From: Streptomyces sp. CBMA291
GTDB lineage: Bacteria; Actinomycetota; Actinomycetes; Streptomycetales; Streptomycetaceae
Assembly: GCF_014596525.1 (NCBI RefSeq)
Contig: NZ_MSJP01000014.1
Location: 1-64,000 of the forward strand
Length of the DNA stretch: 64,000 nt
Reading direction: 5' to 3'
Made by a program: the position numbers and the translations under genes. Under the pieces are notes generated by a model. It was not told the DNA's origin. It saw nothing but the letters and a program-made list of their open reading frames with translations, and did not search any database. Of this stretch, positions 36,572-45,624 are shown piece by piece. The first letter of the stretch is position 1. Each line of letters opens with the position of its first letter.

Positions 36572-37159
36572 ATGCCCTTCACCGTGCCGCCGCCCCGTAC
36601 GCCGCTCGACGGCGGCACCGCCCGGTGGTACGAGCGGGAACTCGGCTGGGCGACGGTGGCGGGGCCCCCGGTGCGACTGGCCACCGGGCTGCGCTTCGAC
36701 GTCCTGGAGCTGCCCGCGGGGGCCGGACGGCGACTGCTCGGCCGGATGGGCCCGACGGGGCCCGTGGCCCTGTCAGGGGGCCGGATGCGGCTGCTCGTGG
36801 CCGCCGGGACGGCCGAGGAGCTGCCGGGACTGCTCGACTGGCTGGAGTGGGGCGGGATCGCGCTCGACCTCGCGGCGCTGGGCACCGGAGGCCGGATGAC
36901 CGCGCCCCTTCCCCCGGGGCGGGAGGGCTCCGGCGCACCGGCCGGCTCCGTGTGGCTGCGCCCCCCGGTGCCGGGCCGCGAGGTCGAGTCCTCGCTGCCC
37001 GCCCTGCGGTCCGCGCCGTGGGGCGGGGCGGACGGCCCGTGCCTGACGCGGCTCGTGGCCGCCGCCGCCGTGGAGTGCCACCGGGCGCTGCTGCTGAGTA
37101 CCCGGACCGGTGGTCCGGCGACCCGGCAGCCGGCGCCTCAGCGGTTCGCGTCCTCGTAG
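36572..37159 (+). CDS. SCO3374-family protein, function unknown
   Basis: The 195-aa protein (MPFTVPPPRTPLDGG...RWYERELGWATVAGPPVRLATGLRFDVLELPA) matches the Streptomyces-restricted family I know as SCO3374, always beside clpC and lsr2. The N-terminal half resembles the start of primase/polymerase-like proteins (WYERELGW...GPPVRL...FDVLELP) but no catalytic set is visible. There is no clear Shine-Dalgarno. The 3' end overlaps convergent lsr2 by 22 nt. Confidence 0.75.
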   Translation: MPFTVPPPRTPLDGGTARWYERELGWATVAGPPVRLATGLRFDVLELPAGAGRRLLGRMGPTGPVALSGGRMRLLVAAGTAEELPGLLDWLEWGGIALDLAALGTGGRMTAPLPPGREGSGAPAGSVWLRPPVPGREVESSLPALRSAPWGGADGPCLTRLVAAAAVECHRALLLSTRTGGPATRQPAPQRFASS

Positions 37160-37473
37160 GCGGCCTTGATGTCGCCGGGAACGCGACCGCGGTCGTTCAC
37201 GTTCATGCCGTTCTCCTTGGCCCACGCGCGGATCTTCGCGGTGTCCTGGCTGCCCGTCGCCACGGCACGGCCCTTGCCACGCCCGCCGGCGGTACGACCA
37301 CCGGTACGACGGCCGCTCTTCGTATACGGCTCAAGCAGGCCGCGGAGCTTTTCCGCGTTGGCGGTGGTGAGGTCGATCTCGTAGGTCTTGCCGTCCAGCG
37401 CGAACGTCACGGTCTCGTCCGCCTCGACGCCGTCGAGGTCGTCGACAAGAAGGACCTGAACCTTCTGTGCCAC
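37138..37473 (-). CDS. lsr2: Lsr2 nucleoid-associated xenogeneic silencer
   Basis: The 111-aa protein has the N-terminal oligomerization domain (AQKVQVLLVDDLDG...DETVTFALDGKTYEIDLT), a basic Gly/Arg linker and the C-terminal DNA-binding region (IRAWAKENGMNVNDRGRVPGDI) with the RGR AT-hook-like motif. Lsr2 coats A/T-rich DNA and silences horizontally acquired and antibiotic genes. GTG 37473 is preferred over the in-frame ATG at 37488 because AAAGGA lies 7 nt before it and AQKVQVLLVDDLDG is the standard start. Confidence 0.95.
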   Translation of the reverse strand: MAQKVQVLLVDDLDGVEADETVTFALDGKTYEIDLTTANAEKLRGLLEPYTKSGRRTGGRTAGGRGKGRAVATGSQDTAKIRAWAKENGMNVNDRGRVPGDIKAAYEDANR

Positions 37474-37626
37474 CGGATTTCCTTTCATCGAAAATGCAGT
37501 ACGCGGAAAGGAAACCGCTTTTGCCGGGAAAACACAAACCCTTGGGAGAGGTTCAGAACCCTGGACGCACGGGAAACGTGCGCGATTCGGACATAGGGTT
37601 CCTGGCGGGTTCGCCCGGGGTTCAGC

Positions 37627-38196
37627 TCACAGGTGCAGAAGCATCCGGCTGTTGCCCAAGGTGTTCGGCTTCACTCGTTCGAGACCGAGGAACTCGGCGA
37701 CTCCCTCGTCATAGGAACGCAGGAGCTCGCTGTAGACATCTCCGTCGACCGGGGTCTCGCCGATCTCGACGAAGCCGTGCTTCGCGAAGAAGTCCACTTC
37801 GAAGGTCAGACAGAATACCCGGCGCACCCCCAGCCAACGGGCCGTGTGCAACAACTTGTCCAGCACCTGATGTCCCACGCCCGCGCCCTTGAACTCCGGG
37901 TCCACGGCGAGAGTGCGGACTTCGGCGAGGTCTTCCCACATGACGTGAAGAGCGCCGCATCCGACGACCTCGGCGTCCTCGTCGCGTTCCGCGACCCAGA
38001 ACTCCTGGATGGACTCGTAAAGGGTGACGGTGGCCTTGTCGAGCAGGATGCCCCGGCCCACGTAGGGGTCGACGAGACGGCGGACCGCCGCCACGTCGGA
38101 GGTACGGGCCCGGCGGACGGTGACGGCCCTGCCGGGGCGCGGGGACGCCGGATGCTCCGGCGACGATGACGGGGACGAGGGCGCGGACGGTGACAT
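37627..38196 (-). CDS. GNAT amino-acid N-acetyltransferase
   Basis: The 189-aa protein has a disordered Ser/Pro-rich head. A GNAT fold follows with acetyl-CoA motif AVDPEFKGAGVGHQVLDKLLHTARWLGVRRVFCLTFEVDFFAKHGF, characteristic of short ArgA-like glutamate N-acetyltransferases of actinobacteria. This would be the first step of arginine synthesis; other amine substrates remain possible. It lies 9 nt after the BlaI-type repressor gene and is probably cotranscribed with it. Confidence 0.8.
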   Translation of the reverse strand: MSPSAPSSPSSSPEHPASPRPGRAVTVRRARTSDVAAVRRLVDPYVGRGILLDKATVTLYESIQEFWVAERDEDAEVVGCGALHVMWEDLAEVRTLAVDPEFKGAGVGHQVLDKLLHTARWLGVRRVFCLTFEVDFFAKHGFVEIGETPVDGDVYSELLRSYDEGVAEFLGLERVKPNTLGNSRMLLHL

Positions 38197-38205
38197 GGGG
38201 GGACG

Positions 38206-38625
38206 CTATCGCTCCTGGTCCACCGGGCCCTCGGCGCCCTCCTCGGGCGGGGCGGGCTGCGGGGTGTCGCGCTGCACGATCCGGATGGCGTCGTCGAGTG
38301 CCGCGCGCTGCTCCGGCGACATCATCCCGAAGAAGGCGACGAGTGCGGCGGCCGGATTGTCGCTGCGGCCCCATGCCTCGTTCATCAGGGCGGCGGAGTA
38401 GGCGGCGCGGGTGGAGACCGCCGTATATCGATAGGCGCGGCCTTCGACTTCCCGGCGCACCCAGCCCTTCTGATGAAGATTGTCCATGACGGTCATGACG
38501 GTGGTGTAGGCGATGGACCGTTCCCGCTGAAGGTCCTCCAGGACTTCCCGGACGGTCACCGGACGGTTCCATTGCCAGACGCGGCTCATGACGGCGTCTT
38601 CGAGCTCTCCCAGGGGACGGGGCAC
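38206..38625 (-). CDS. BlaI/MecI/CopY-family transcriptional repressor
   Basis: The 139-aa protein has the winged helix of the family (PLGELEDAVMSRVWQWNRPVTVREVLEDLQRERSIAYTTVMTVMDNLHQKGWV) and a dimerization tail. Relatives repress beta-lactamase or metal genes and are removed by a membrane protease; no BlaR-like partner is nearby. GTG 38625 has TAAAGT (38632-38637) 6 nt upstream, suggesting a leaderless mRNA. It heads a two-gene unit with the acetyltransferase. Confidence 0.9.
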   Translation of the reverse strand: MPRPLGELEDAVMSRVWQWNRPVTVREVLEDLQRERSIAYTTVMTVMDNLHQKGWVRREVEGRAYRYTAVSTRAAYSAALMNEAWGRSDNPAAALVAFFGMMSPEQRAALDDAIRIVQRDTPQPAPPEEGAEGPVDQER

Positions 38626-38786
38626 AGCGTCACTTTAGTGCGTAAACGGCCAATAAGCGTCGATTGACGGCACGCGATGACACCCGTCGAAGACAGAAGT
38701 GGAGCCGGAACGAAGAACGATCGAAGGCTGGACGACGGACGGCGAAACAAAAAGGACGCACGGCCGGTAAGGGCATGCGTCCGGAA

Positions 38787-38816
38787 GGGACGGCCGGCCG
38801 TCGGGGCGGCCGTCCC
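38787..38816 (-). terminator. Terminator after the small membrane protein
   Basis: GGGACGGCCG (38787-38796) pairs with CGGCCGTCCC (38807-38816) around a 10-nt loop. It lies just past the minus-strand stop at 38833. Confidence 0.65.
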
Positions 38817-38832
38817 GGGAAAGCGGGGTGGC

Positions 38833-39012
38833 TCAGGAGGCGGGAGTGCCGTCCGCCTGACGGGCGGCCTCGGCACGCGCGAGCGCGGCGTCCACGACCG
38901 CGTCCTCCTTGTGCTTGTTCGGCCCGCCCTGGCTCTTGACGATCGTGACGACGAGACCGATGAAGAAGGCGGCCATCACGACGGGGGGCAGGAGCGCGGA
39001 TACGTAGTCCAT
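38833..39012 (-). CDS. Small single-pass membrane protein
   Basis: The 59-aa protein has one hydrophobic helix (LLPPVVMAAFFIGLVVTIVKS) and a charged tail (KHKEDAVVDAALARAEAARQ). TACTCT (minus strand, 39020-39025) 7 nt before the ATG fits leaderless expression. Function unknown. The codon bias and clean boundaries support it as real. Confidence 0.65.
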   Translation of the reverse strand: MDYVSALLPPVVMAAFFIGLVVTIVKSQGGPNKHKEDAVVDAALARAEAARQADGTPAS

Positions 39013-39026
39013 GGCGACCAGAGTAG

Positions 39027-39626
39027 CTATCCGGCGGCGCGTTCCTCGGGCGGGGGCGGCGGTACGGGCCGTCGGCGCGGCGGGAAGACCTCGTTCGGCT
39101 TGGGCACCGGACGCTCGGCCGGTGCCGGGGGCGTCGGCTTGGGGTCGTCGCCCGCCGCGCGACCGCCGGGGAGGGCGAGCAGCCGGGCCCGGGAGCCGGG
39201 GACGGCGGTGGCGGCGGCGCCGGAGACCCGGGCGAGCCGGGCGCGTACGGAAGCCTCGGCGATGACCTGGCAGCGGGTGAGCAGCGCTTCGGCGGCCGGC
39301 ACCTCCCGCAGGGCCCGCAGCGCGGCGAGGTCGTCGGCCCCGGGGTCGTATCCGGCGGCCAGGGCGTCCTGGAGGAGTTCCAGATAGCCGCCGAGGGAGC
39401 CGGGGAGTGCCTCGCGGTAGCGGGCCAGGTCGTCGAGGAGGAAGGCGCGCAGCCTGCCCGCCTCTCGGGCGGCCTCGTCCACGGCTTCGGCCAGGCGCAG
39501 GGCGTCCCTGACGTCCTCGTCCTGGAGCGGGGCGGGATACAGGACTGCGGAGAGGGCACGGCGGAGAACACGCAGCTCGTCCGCGCTGAAAGCCATGCCC
39601 CCACGGGATCCGTAAGGCGTGGGCAT
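39027..39626 (-). CDS. Uncharacterised helical protein with Pro-rich tail
   Basis: The 199-aa protein is largely alpha-helical (FSADELRVLRRALSAVLY, VRDALRLAEAVDEAAREAGRLRAFLLDDLARYREAL) and ends in a Pro/Arg-rich stretch. There are no catalytic or membrane signatures. An alternative start at 39596 (MAFSADELRV) has GTGGGGG upstream and is equally plausible. It precedes the small membrane protein by 14 nt and is likely in the same unit. Confidence 0.65.
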   Translation of the reverse strand: MPTPYGSRGGMAFSADELRVLRRALSAVLYPAPLQDEDVRDALRLAEAVDEAAREAGRLRAFLLDDLARYREALPGSLGGYLELLQDALAAGYDPGADDLAALRALREVPAAEALLTRCQVIAEASVRARLARVSGAAATAVPGSRARLLALPGGRAAGDDPKPTPPAPAERPVPKPNEVFPPRRRPVPPPPPEERAAG

Positions 39627-39734
39627 GAGCCGACGATACGCGCTTATCGGACAAAATTCTCTGAGGGGTCGTCACGCCGCGCCGGAGGGGGCCTCCTGAC
39701 GGCGGGTCGGGTGCTGTCGGCCTGCCGTCGGGAG

Positions 39735-39911
39735 GGCGGTCGCCGCGCCGCCGGAGGACGGTCACTCCACCGCCGGAGGACGGTCACCCCACCGCCAGGA
39801 AGGCGGTCGCCGCGCCGCCGGAGGGCGGTCACCCCACCGCCAGGAAGGCGGTCACCCCGCCGCCGGAGGGCGGTCACCCCTCCGTCGGAAGGCGCTCGCC
39901 CCGCCCTCCGA
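39735..39911. repeat. 22/23-bp tandem repeats downstream of coaX
   Basis: About eight units of 'GGCGGTCACCCCACCGCCRGAR' lie head to tail. Each unit can fold internally (GGCGG with CCGCC), so the array may act as a string of small hairpins after coaX. The remainder of the 330-nt gap (39627-39734, 39912-39956) shows no gene. Confidence 0.7.
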
Positions 39912-39956
39912 CCCGCTCGCGCGCGGAGTCCGTTCGGCTCCGGGGCCCGCTCCCGC

Positions 39957-40763
39957 TCACATCCGGGACACGTTCCGCTCGTACACCAGCCGCAGGCCGA
40001 TCAGGGTCAGCCAGGGCTCGTGCTCGTCGATCTCCTTGGAGTCGGAGAGGACCATCGGCGCGAGGCCGCCGGTCGCGATCACGGTGACGTCCGAGGGGTC
40101 GCCGTGCGGGCCGACCAGCTCACGCTTCATCCGGGCGACGACGCCGTCGACCTGGCCCGCGTACCCGTAGACGATGCCCGCCTGCATGGCCTCGACCGTG
40201 TTCTTGCCGATCACGCTGCGGGGCCTGGCCAGCTCGATCTTGCGGAGCATGGCGCCCCGGACGCCGAGTGCCTCGACCGAGATCTCTATGCCGGGCGCGA
40301 TCGCGCCGCCCGCGTACTCGCCGCGCACGGTCACCGCGTCGTACGTCGTCGCCGTGCCGAAGTCGACGACGATCGCCGGGCCGCCGTACAGCTCGACGGC
40401 GGCCACCGCGTTGATCACGCGGTCCGCGCCGACCTCCTTGGGGTTGTCCGTGAGGATCGGGACGCCCGTCTTGACGCCCGGCTCCACCAGGACCGCCGGG
40501 ACGTCCCCGTAGTACCGGCGGGTGACCTCGCGCAGTTCGTGCAGGACCGAGGGGACGGTCGCGCAGATCGCGATGCCCTCGATGCCGTCGCTCAGCTCCA
40601 CGCCGAGCAGCGGGTGCATGCCCATGAGGCCCTGGAGCAGGACCGCCATCTCGTCGGCGGTGCGGCTCGGATCGGTGGAGATCCGCCAGTGCTCGACGAT
40701 CTCGTCACCGTCGAAGAGACCGAGGACCGTGTGCGTGTTGCCGACGTCGATGGTGAGCAGCAT
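39957..40763 (-). CDS. coaX: Type III pantothenate kinase
   Basis: CoaX phosphorylates pantothenate, the first step of CoA synthesis. The 268-aa protein shows ASKHA motifs MLLTIDVGNTHTVLGLFDG, GADRVINAVAA and VVDFGTATTYDAV, plus GGAIAPGIEIS. The ATG overlaps the nadC stop (TGATG), placing it as last gene of the five-gene cofactor operon, next to panC whose product it uses. Confidence 0.96.
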   Translation of the reverse strand: MLLTIDVGNTHTVLGLFDGDEIVEHWRISTDPSRTADEMAVLLQGLMGMHPLLGVELSDGIEGIAICATVPSVLHELREVTRRYYGDVPAVLVEPGVKTGVPILTDNPKEVGADRVINAVAAVELYGGPAIVVDFGTATTYDAVTVRGEYAGGAIAPGIEISVEALGVRGAMLRKIELARPRSVIGKNTVEAMQAGIVYGYAGQVDGVVARMKRELVGPHGDPSDVTVIATGGLAPMVLSDSKEIDEHEPWLTLIGLRLVYERNVSRM

Positions 40764-41785
40764 CAGGCGCGCACCTCGCGCAGGTCGAGGCCGATGTCGA
40801 GGATCGGGGAGGAGTGGGTGAGGCCGCCGACCGCCAGGTAGTCCACGCCGGTCGACGCGTACGCCGCCGCGTTCTCCAGGGTCAGCCGGCCCGAGGACTC
40901 CAGGACCGCGCGGCCCGCGACCAGGGCGACGGCCTCCTCGGTCTCGCCCGGGGTGAAGTTGTCGAGCAGGATCAGGTCGGCGCCCGCGTCCAGGACCTCG
41001 CGGACCTGGTGCATCGTGTCGACCTCGACCTCGATGGGCAGCTCGGGGAAGAGCTCGCGGACGGCCTGGAAGGCCTCGGCGACGCCGCCCGCCGCCACCA
41101 CGTGGTTGTCCTTGACGAGGGCCGCGTCGGAGAGCGACATGCGGTGGTTGACGCCGCCGCCGCAGCGGACCGCGTACTTCTCCAGGGCGCGCAGTCCCGG
41201 CGTGGTCTTGCGGGTGTCGCGGACCTTGGCCTTCGTGCCCTCCAGGACGTCCGCCCACGCGCGCGTGGCGGTGGCGATGCCGGAGAGGCGGCACAGGATG
41301 TTGAGCGCGCTGCGCTCGCCGGTGAGCAGGTCGCGGGTGCGGGCGGTGACGCTGAGCAGGACCTCGCCCGCCGCGACGCGCGCGCCGTCCTCCACGTGCC
41401 GCTCGACCTCGAACTCGTCGGCGCAGACGATCGAAAGGACGGCCTCGGCGACCCGCAGACCGGCCACGACACCGGCCTCGCGGGCGGTGAAGTCGGCGGT
41501 GGCGACGGCGTCCTCGGGGACGGTCGCCACGGTCGTGACGTCGACGCCGCCGTCGAGGTCCTCGGCGATGGCGAGGTGCGCGATGTCCTCGACCTGCACG
41601 GGGTCGAGGCCCGCGTCGGCGAGCAGTTCGGCGAGCGCGGGGTCGAGCCCGCACTCGAACTCCTCCGCGCCGCCGCAGCCACAGCCGTCGCCGCAGCCGC
41701 CGGGCTCCTCGGCGTCCGCGCGGGCGCCGATCTGGATCAGGGGGACGTCCACGGGCTGCGGACGGGCTTCCTCGGGCGTGGTCAC
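40763..41785 (-). CDS. nadC: Quinolinate phosphoribosyltransferase
   Basis: NadC converts quinolinate and PRPP to nicotinate mononucleotide. The 340-aa protein contains RKTTPGLRALEKYAVRCGGGVNHRMSLSDAALVKDNH and LLDNFTPGETEEAVAL. It is longer than the usual ~285 aa because of an N-terminal extension with a Cys/Gly cluster (GGCGDGCGCGG and FECG), whose purpose is unknown. The GTG start abuts the nadB stop with no gap. Confidence 0.95.
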   Translation of the reverse strand: MTTPEEARPQPVDVPLIQIGARADAEEPGGCGDGCGCGGAEEFECGLDPALAELLADAGLDPVQVEDIAHLAIAEDLDGGVDVTTVATVPEDAVATADFTAREAGVVAGLRVAEAVLSIVCADEFEVERHVEDGARVAAGEVLLSVTARTRDLLTGERSALNILCRLSGIATATRAWADVLEGTKAKVRDTRKTTPGLRALEKYAVRCGGGVNHRMSLSDAALVKDNHVVAAGGVAEAFQAVRELFPELPIEVEVDTMHQVREVLDAGADLILLDNFTPGETEEAVALVAGRAVLESSGRLTLENAAAYASTGVDYLAVGGLTHSSPILDIGLDLREVRA

Positions 41786-43480
41786 TTACGGCTCCCTTGG
41801 GGCATCGGATGTGGGGGGGAAGTCATGGGTGCCGGTCGCCTCGACGGCGAGCGTCCGTTCCGGGGTGAGGCGGACGACCAGGTGCCGCCGCCAGGCGGTG
41901 TCGTCGCGGTCGGGGTGGTCCTCGCGCCAGTGGCAGCCGCGGGTCTCCTCGCGGCGGCGGGCGGCGGCGACCAGGACCCGGGCCACGCACAGCAGGTTGG
42001 TGGTCTCCCAGGCGTCCACGCCCGGCTCCCCCGCCTTGGTGTCGTCGGTGCCGCCCGCGAGGGAGTCCGTGTGGAGTGCTTCGAGGGCCTCCGCCGCCTC
42101 CCGCAGTCCGGCCTCGGAGCGCAGCACCCCGGCGCCCGTGGTCATGATCCGCTGGATGCGGGGGCGGGCGCCGGCCACGGGCAGCGGCAGGGTCGCGGGG
42201 GACGGGTGCGGCACCGGGGCGCCGGGGGCGCGGGGTGCGGCGGCGGCGATGTCCTCGGCGATCCGCTCGGCGAAGACCAGGCCTTCGAGGAGCGAGTTGG
42301 AGGCGAGGCGGTTGGCGCCGTGGACGCCGGTGCAGGCGGCCTCGCCGCAGGCGTAGAGCCCGGGGACGGTGGTACGGCCGCGCAGGTCGGTGCGGACGCC
42401 GCCGGAGGCGTGGTGGGCGGCGGGGGAGACGGGGATGGGCTCGGTCACCGGGTCGATGCCGTGGGCGCGGCAGGCGGCGAGGATGGTGGGGAAGCGCTTG
42501 GCCCACATCGTGGCGCCGAAGTGGCGGGCGTCGAGGTACATGTTCTCGGTGCCCTGCTCGATCATCCGGCGGATGATCGCCTTGGCGACGATGTCCCGGG
42601 GCGCCAGTTCGGCCAGTTCGTGCTGGCCGGTCATGAACCGGACGCCGTCGGCGTCGACCAGGTGGGCGCCTTCGCCCCGGACGGCCTCGGAGACCAGCGG
42701 CTGCTGGCCCTCGGAGCCCGCGCCGAGGAAGAGCACCGTGGGGTGGAACTGGACGAACTCCAGGTCGGAGACCTCGGCCCCGGCGCGCAGGGCGAGTGCC
42801 ACGCCGTCGCCGGTGGAGACCGCCGGGTTGGTGGTGGCCGAGAAGACCTGGCCCATGCCGCCGGTGGCGAGGACCACGGCGGGCGCGTGGACCGCGCCGA
42901 CGCCGTCGTGCTGTCCCTCGCCCATGACGTGCAGGGTCACACCGGCCGTACGGCCTTCGGCGTCGGTCAGGAGATCCAGGACGAGCGCGTGTTCGATGGT
43001 GCGCACGCCCTGGTCCCGTATCGCCTCGACCAGGGCGCGGGAGATCTCGGCGCCCGTGGCGTCGCCGCCCGCGTGGGCGATCCGGTCGCGGTGGTGGCCG
43101 CCCTCGCGGGTGAGCGCGATGCCGCCCTCGGCGTCCTCGTCGAAGTGGGCGCCGGTCGCGATGAGCCTGCGGACGGCGTCGGGGCCCTCGGTGACCAGGG
43201 CGCGTACGGCGTGCTCGTCGCAGAGTCCGGCTCCGGCGACGAGGGTGTCGTCGAGGTGCTGCTCCGGGGTGTCGCCCTCGCCCAGGGCGGCGGCGACGCC
43301 GCCCTGGGCCCAGCGGGTGGAGCCGTCGTCGAGCCGCGCCTTGGTGACGACGACCGTACGGAGCCCGGCGGCGGTGCAGCGCAGGGCGGCGGTGAGGCCC
43401 GCGACCCCGGAGCCGACCACGACGACATCGGCGTCGATGGCCCAGCCGGGTGCGGGGGCGTGCAGCCGTATTCCGGTCAC
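41786..43480 (-). CDS. nadB: L-aspartate oxidase
   Basis: This flavoenzyme oxidizes L-aspartate to iminoaspartate, the start of de novo NAD synthesis. The 564-aa protein has the FAD motif [16 protein letters not shown], substrate loop [13 protein letters not shown] and [32 protein letters not shown], and [13 protein letters not shown]. The C-terminal helical region is present. GTG 43480 overlaps the panC stop by 4 nt. NadA is not in the window. Confidence 0.96.
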   Translation of the reverse strand: MTGIRLHAPAPGWAIDADVVVVGSGVAGLTAALRCTAAGLRTVVVTKARLDDGSTRWAQGGVAAALGEGDTPEQHLDDTLVAGAGLCDEHAVRALVTEGPDAVRRLIATGAHFDEDAEGGIALTREGGHHRDRIAHAGGDATGAEISRALVEAIRDQGVRTIEHALVLDLLTDAEGRTAGVTLHVMGEGQHDGVGAVHAPAVVLATGGMGQVFSATTNPAVSTGDGVALALRAGAEVSDLEFVQFHPTVLFLGAGSEGQQPLVSEAVRGEGAHLVDADGVRFMTGQHELAELAPRDIVAKAIIRRMIEQGTENMYLDARHFGATMWAKRFPTILAACRAHGIDPVTEPIPVSPAAHHASGGVRTDLRGRTTVPGLYACGEAACTGVHGANRLASNSLLEGLVFAERIAEDIAAAAPRAPGAPVPHPSPATLPLPVAGARPRIQRIMTTGAGVLRSEAGLREAAEALEALHTDSLAGGTDDTKAGEPGVDAWETTNLLCVARVLVAAARRREETRGCHWREDHPDRDDTAWRRHLVVRLTPERTLAVEATGTHDFPPTSDAPREP

Positions 43481-44574
43481 GGGGTCGCTCCGAACGTGGG
43501 GTCCTGCGGAGACCCGGTGTCTCCGAGGTGGAGGGGAAGGTTGTCGATCAGGCGGGTGGCGCCCACGCGGGCGGCGATGGCGAGGACCGCCTCTCCCTCG
43601 TGTCCTTCGGCGACCTCGGTGAAGTCCGCCGGGTCGACGAAGGCCAGGTAGTCGAGGGTGAGCGGCGGCTCGGTCCTCGCCGCCGCGTCGAGGACCGCGC
43701 GGGCGGCGGCCCTGACGGCTCCGGCGCCCTGGCCTTCGGCCGTCTGCGCGACCGCCTGGGCGACCGCGTGGGCGTCGGCCGCGGCCCGTGCCTCGCCGAG
43801 CCGGGAGAGGGCCTCGGCGCGGGTCCCGGCCCGCCCCTGGGCGCCGGGCAGGGCGGCGGCACGCGCGCGGAGCGCCTCCTGCGCGGCGAGCCGGTCGCGG
43901 GCGGCGAACAGCGCGCGGGAGAGGGCGAGGGCGGTGATCCGCTCGCCCGCCGACAGATACCGGTTGCGGCTGGACAGGGCGAGCCCGTCGGCCTCGCGGA
44001 CGGTGGGCACGCCGACGATCTCCACGGGGAAGTTCAGGTCCCTGACCATGCGGCGGATGAGCGCCAGCTGCTGGGCGTCCTTCTGGCCGAAGAACGCCAG
44101 GTCGGGGGCGGTGAGGTGGAGGAGCTTGGCGACGACGGTCAGGACGCCGTCGAAGTGGCCGGGGCGGGAGGCGCCTTCGAGGCGCTCGCCCATGGGTCCC
44201 GCGGTGATCCGCACCTGCGGCTCGCCGCCCGGGTAGACCTCGTCGACGGCGGGGGCGAAGACGGCGCTCGCGCCCGCCGCGTGGGCCAGGTCCAGATCGG
44301 CGTCGAGGGTGCGGGGGTAGCGGTCGAGGTCCTCGCCCGCGCCGAACTGGAGCGGGTTGACGAAGACGGTGACGACGACGGTGCCCTCGGCGCCGACGCG
44401 CGCGCGGGCGGCCCTGATCAGGGTGGCGTGGCCTTCGTGGAGGGCGCCCATGGTCATGACGACGGCCCGGGGACCGCCCGTGCCGACGGCGCGCAGTTCG
44501 CGCGCGGTGCGGACGGGGGCGAGGGGCGCGGGGGCGCCGGGAGCGCCGGGGGGTGTGGACGGCGAGCTGGTCAT
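43477..44574 (-). CDS. panC: Pantothenate synthetase with an enlarged C-terminal region
   Basis: PanC joins pantoate and beta-alanine using ATP. The nucleotide and pantoate motifs are intact ([59 protein letters not shown]). At 365 aa it is well above the ~280-300 usual length; the extra ~70 residues are an Ala/Arg-rich helical insert ([20 protein letters not shown] to [10 protein letters not shown]) in the dimerization domain before [12 protein letters not shown] 44574 overlaps the upstream stop (ATGA). Confidence 0.95.
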   Translation of the reverse strand: MTSSPSTPPGAPGAPAPLAPVRTARELRAVGTGGPRAVVMTMGALHEGHATLIRAARARVGAEGTVVVTVFVNPLQFGAGEDLDRYPRTLDADLDLAHAAGASAVFAPAVDEVYPGGEPQVRITAGPMGERLEGASRPGHFDGVLTVVAKLLHLTAPDLAFFGQKDAQQLALIRRMVRDLNFPVEIVGVPTVREADGLALSSRNRYLSAGERITALALSRALFAARDRLAAQEALRARAAALPGAQGRAGTRAEALSRLGEARAAADAHAVAQAVAQTAEGQGAGAVRAAARAVLDAAARTEPPLTLDYLAFVDPADFTEVAEGHEGEAVLAIAARVGATRLIDNLPLHLGDTGSPQDPTFGATP

Positions 44575-45488
44575 CGGGTCTCCCCCTCGGCGAGTACGCC
44601 CAGCAGGTCCTCGGCCAGCTCGGGCTTGAGCAGTCCGTGCGCGAGCGCCCGGTCCGCGGTCGTACGGGCCATCGCCAGGTATCCGGCGACGGCGGCGGGC
44701 GCGTGCTTGCGCAGCTCCGCGACGTGGGCGGCCACGGTGCCCGCGTCGCCGCGCGCGACGGGGCCGGTGAGCGCCGCGTCGCCGGACCGCAGGGCGTTGT
44801 CCAGGGCGGCGCCGAGGAGCGGGCCGAGCATCCGGTCGGGGGCGGCGACGCCCGCCGTGCGGAGGAGTTCCATCGACTGGGCCACCAGGGTGACGAGGTG
44901 GTTCGCGCCGAGGGCCAGGGCCGCGTGGTAGAGCGGGCGGGCGTCCTCGGCGATCCACTCGGGCTCGCCGCCCATCTCGATCACCAGTGCCTCGGCGGCG
45001 AGCCGCAGCTCCTCGGGGGCGGTGACGCCGAAGGAGCAGCCCGCGAGCCGCTGGACGTCGACCTCGGTGCCGGTGAAGGTCATGGCGGGGTGCAGGGCGA
45101 GCGGCAGCGCGCCGGCCTGCCGGGCGGGGTCGAGGACCCGTGTCCCGAACCGGCCCGAGGTGTGCGCGATCAGCTGGCCCGGCCGGACGGCCCCGGTGTC
45201 GGCGAGCCCTTCGACGAGACCGGGCAGGGCGTCGTCGGGGACGGTGAGCAGGACCAGGTCGGCGAGGGCCAGGACGCGCGCGGGCTCGACGACGGGCACC
45301 TCGGGCAGGAGGGCGGCGGCGCGGCGGCGGGAGGTCTCGGAGACGGCGGAGACGGCGACGGGGCGGTGTCCGGCGAGCCGGAGGGAGGCGGCGAGGGCGG
45401 GGCCCACCCGGCCGGCGCCGACGACGCCTACGGTGAGCCGGGCCGGTCGGTCCTCGGCCCGGGTCTCCGGCGCTGCTGGTGCGTTCAC
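44571..45488 (-). CDS. Rossmann-fold DUF2520 protein
   Basis: The 305-aa protein begins with a nucleotide-binding motif ([34 protein letters not shown]) and has the DUF2520 helical C-terminal domain ([27 protein letters not shown]). It resembles ketopantoate- and pyrroline-reductase-like dehydrogenases, [15 protein letters not shown] being typical. Heading the operon with panC, it could supply or process pantoate, but that is inference. GTG 45488 starts the operon. Confidence 0.85.
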   Translation of the reverse strand: MNAPAAPETRAEDRPARLTVGVVGAGRVGPALAASLRLAGHRPVAVSAVSETSRRRAAALLPEVPVVEPARVLALADLVLLTVPDDALPGLVEGLADTGAVRPGQLIAHTSGRFGTRVLDPARQAGALPLALHPAMTFTGTEVDVQRLAGCSFGVTAPEELRLAAEALVIEMGGEPEWIAEDARPLYHAALALGANHLVTLVAQSMELLRTAGVAAPDRMLGPLLGAALDNALRSGDAALTGPVARGDAGTVAAHVAELRKHAPAAVAGYLAMARTTADRALAHGLLKPELAEDLLGVLAEGETR

Positions 45489-45624
45489 GATGGGGTCGGC
45501 CTTCCGTTCCAGTCCTCGGCGGGTACCGGACGATTTCTGGTCATGCTACGCCAGCGTTTCACGCTCTTTCCTGGCTGTCCCGCGGCTGTCCACAGGGTGG
45601 GGACGATGGTGTGATGATCGGCTC

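Noticed and set aside
38626..38640. CACTTTAGTG dyad as a BlaI-type autoregulatory operator
   Set aside because: The arms are only 4 bp and overlap the predicted -10 box, so chance is a sufficient explanation.
40814..43651. Plus-strand open frame opposite nadC and nadB
   Set aside because: NadB and NadC motifs on the minus strand are complete; the antisense frame shows only low-complexity sequence.
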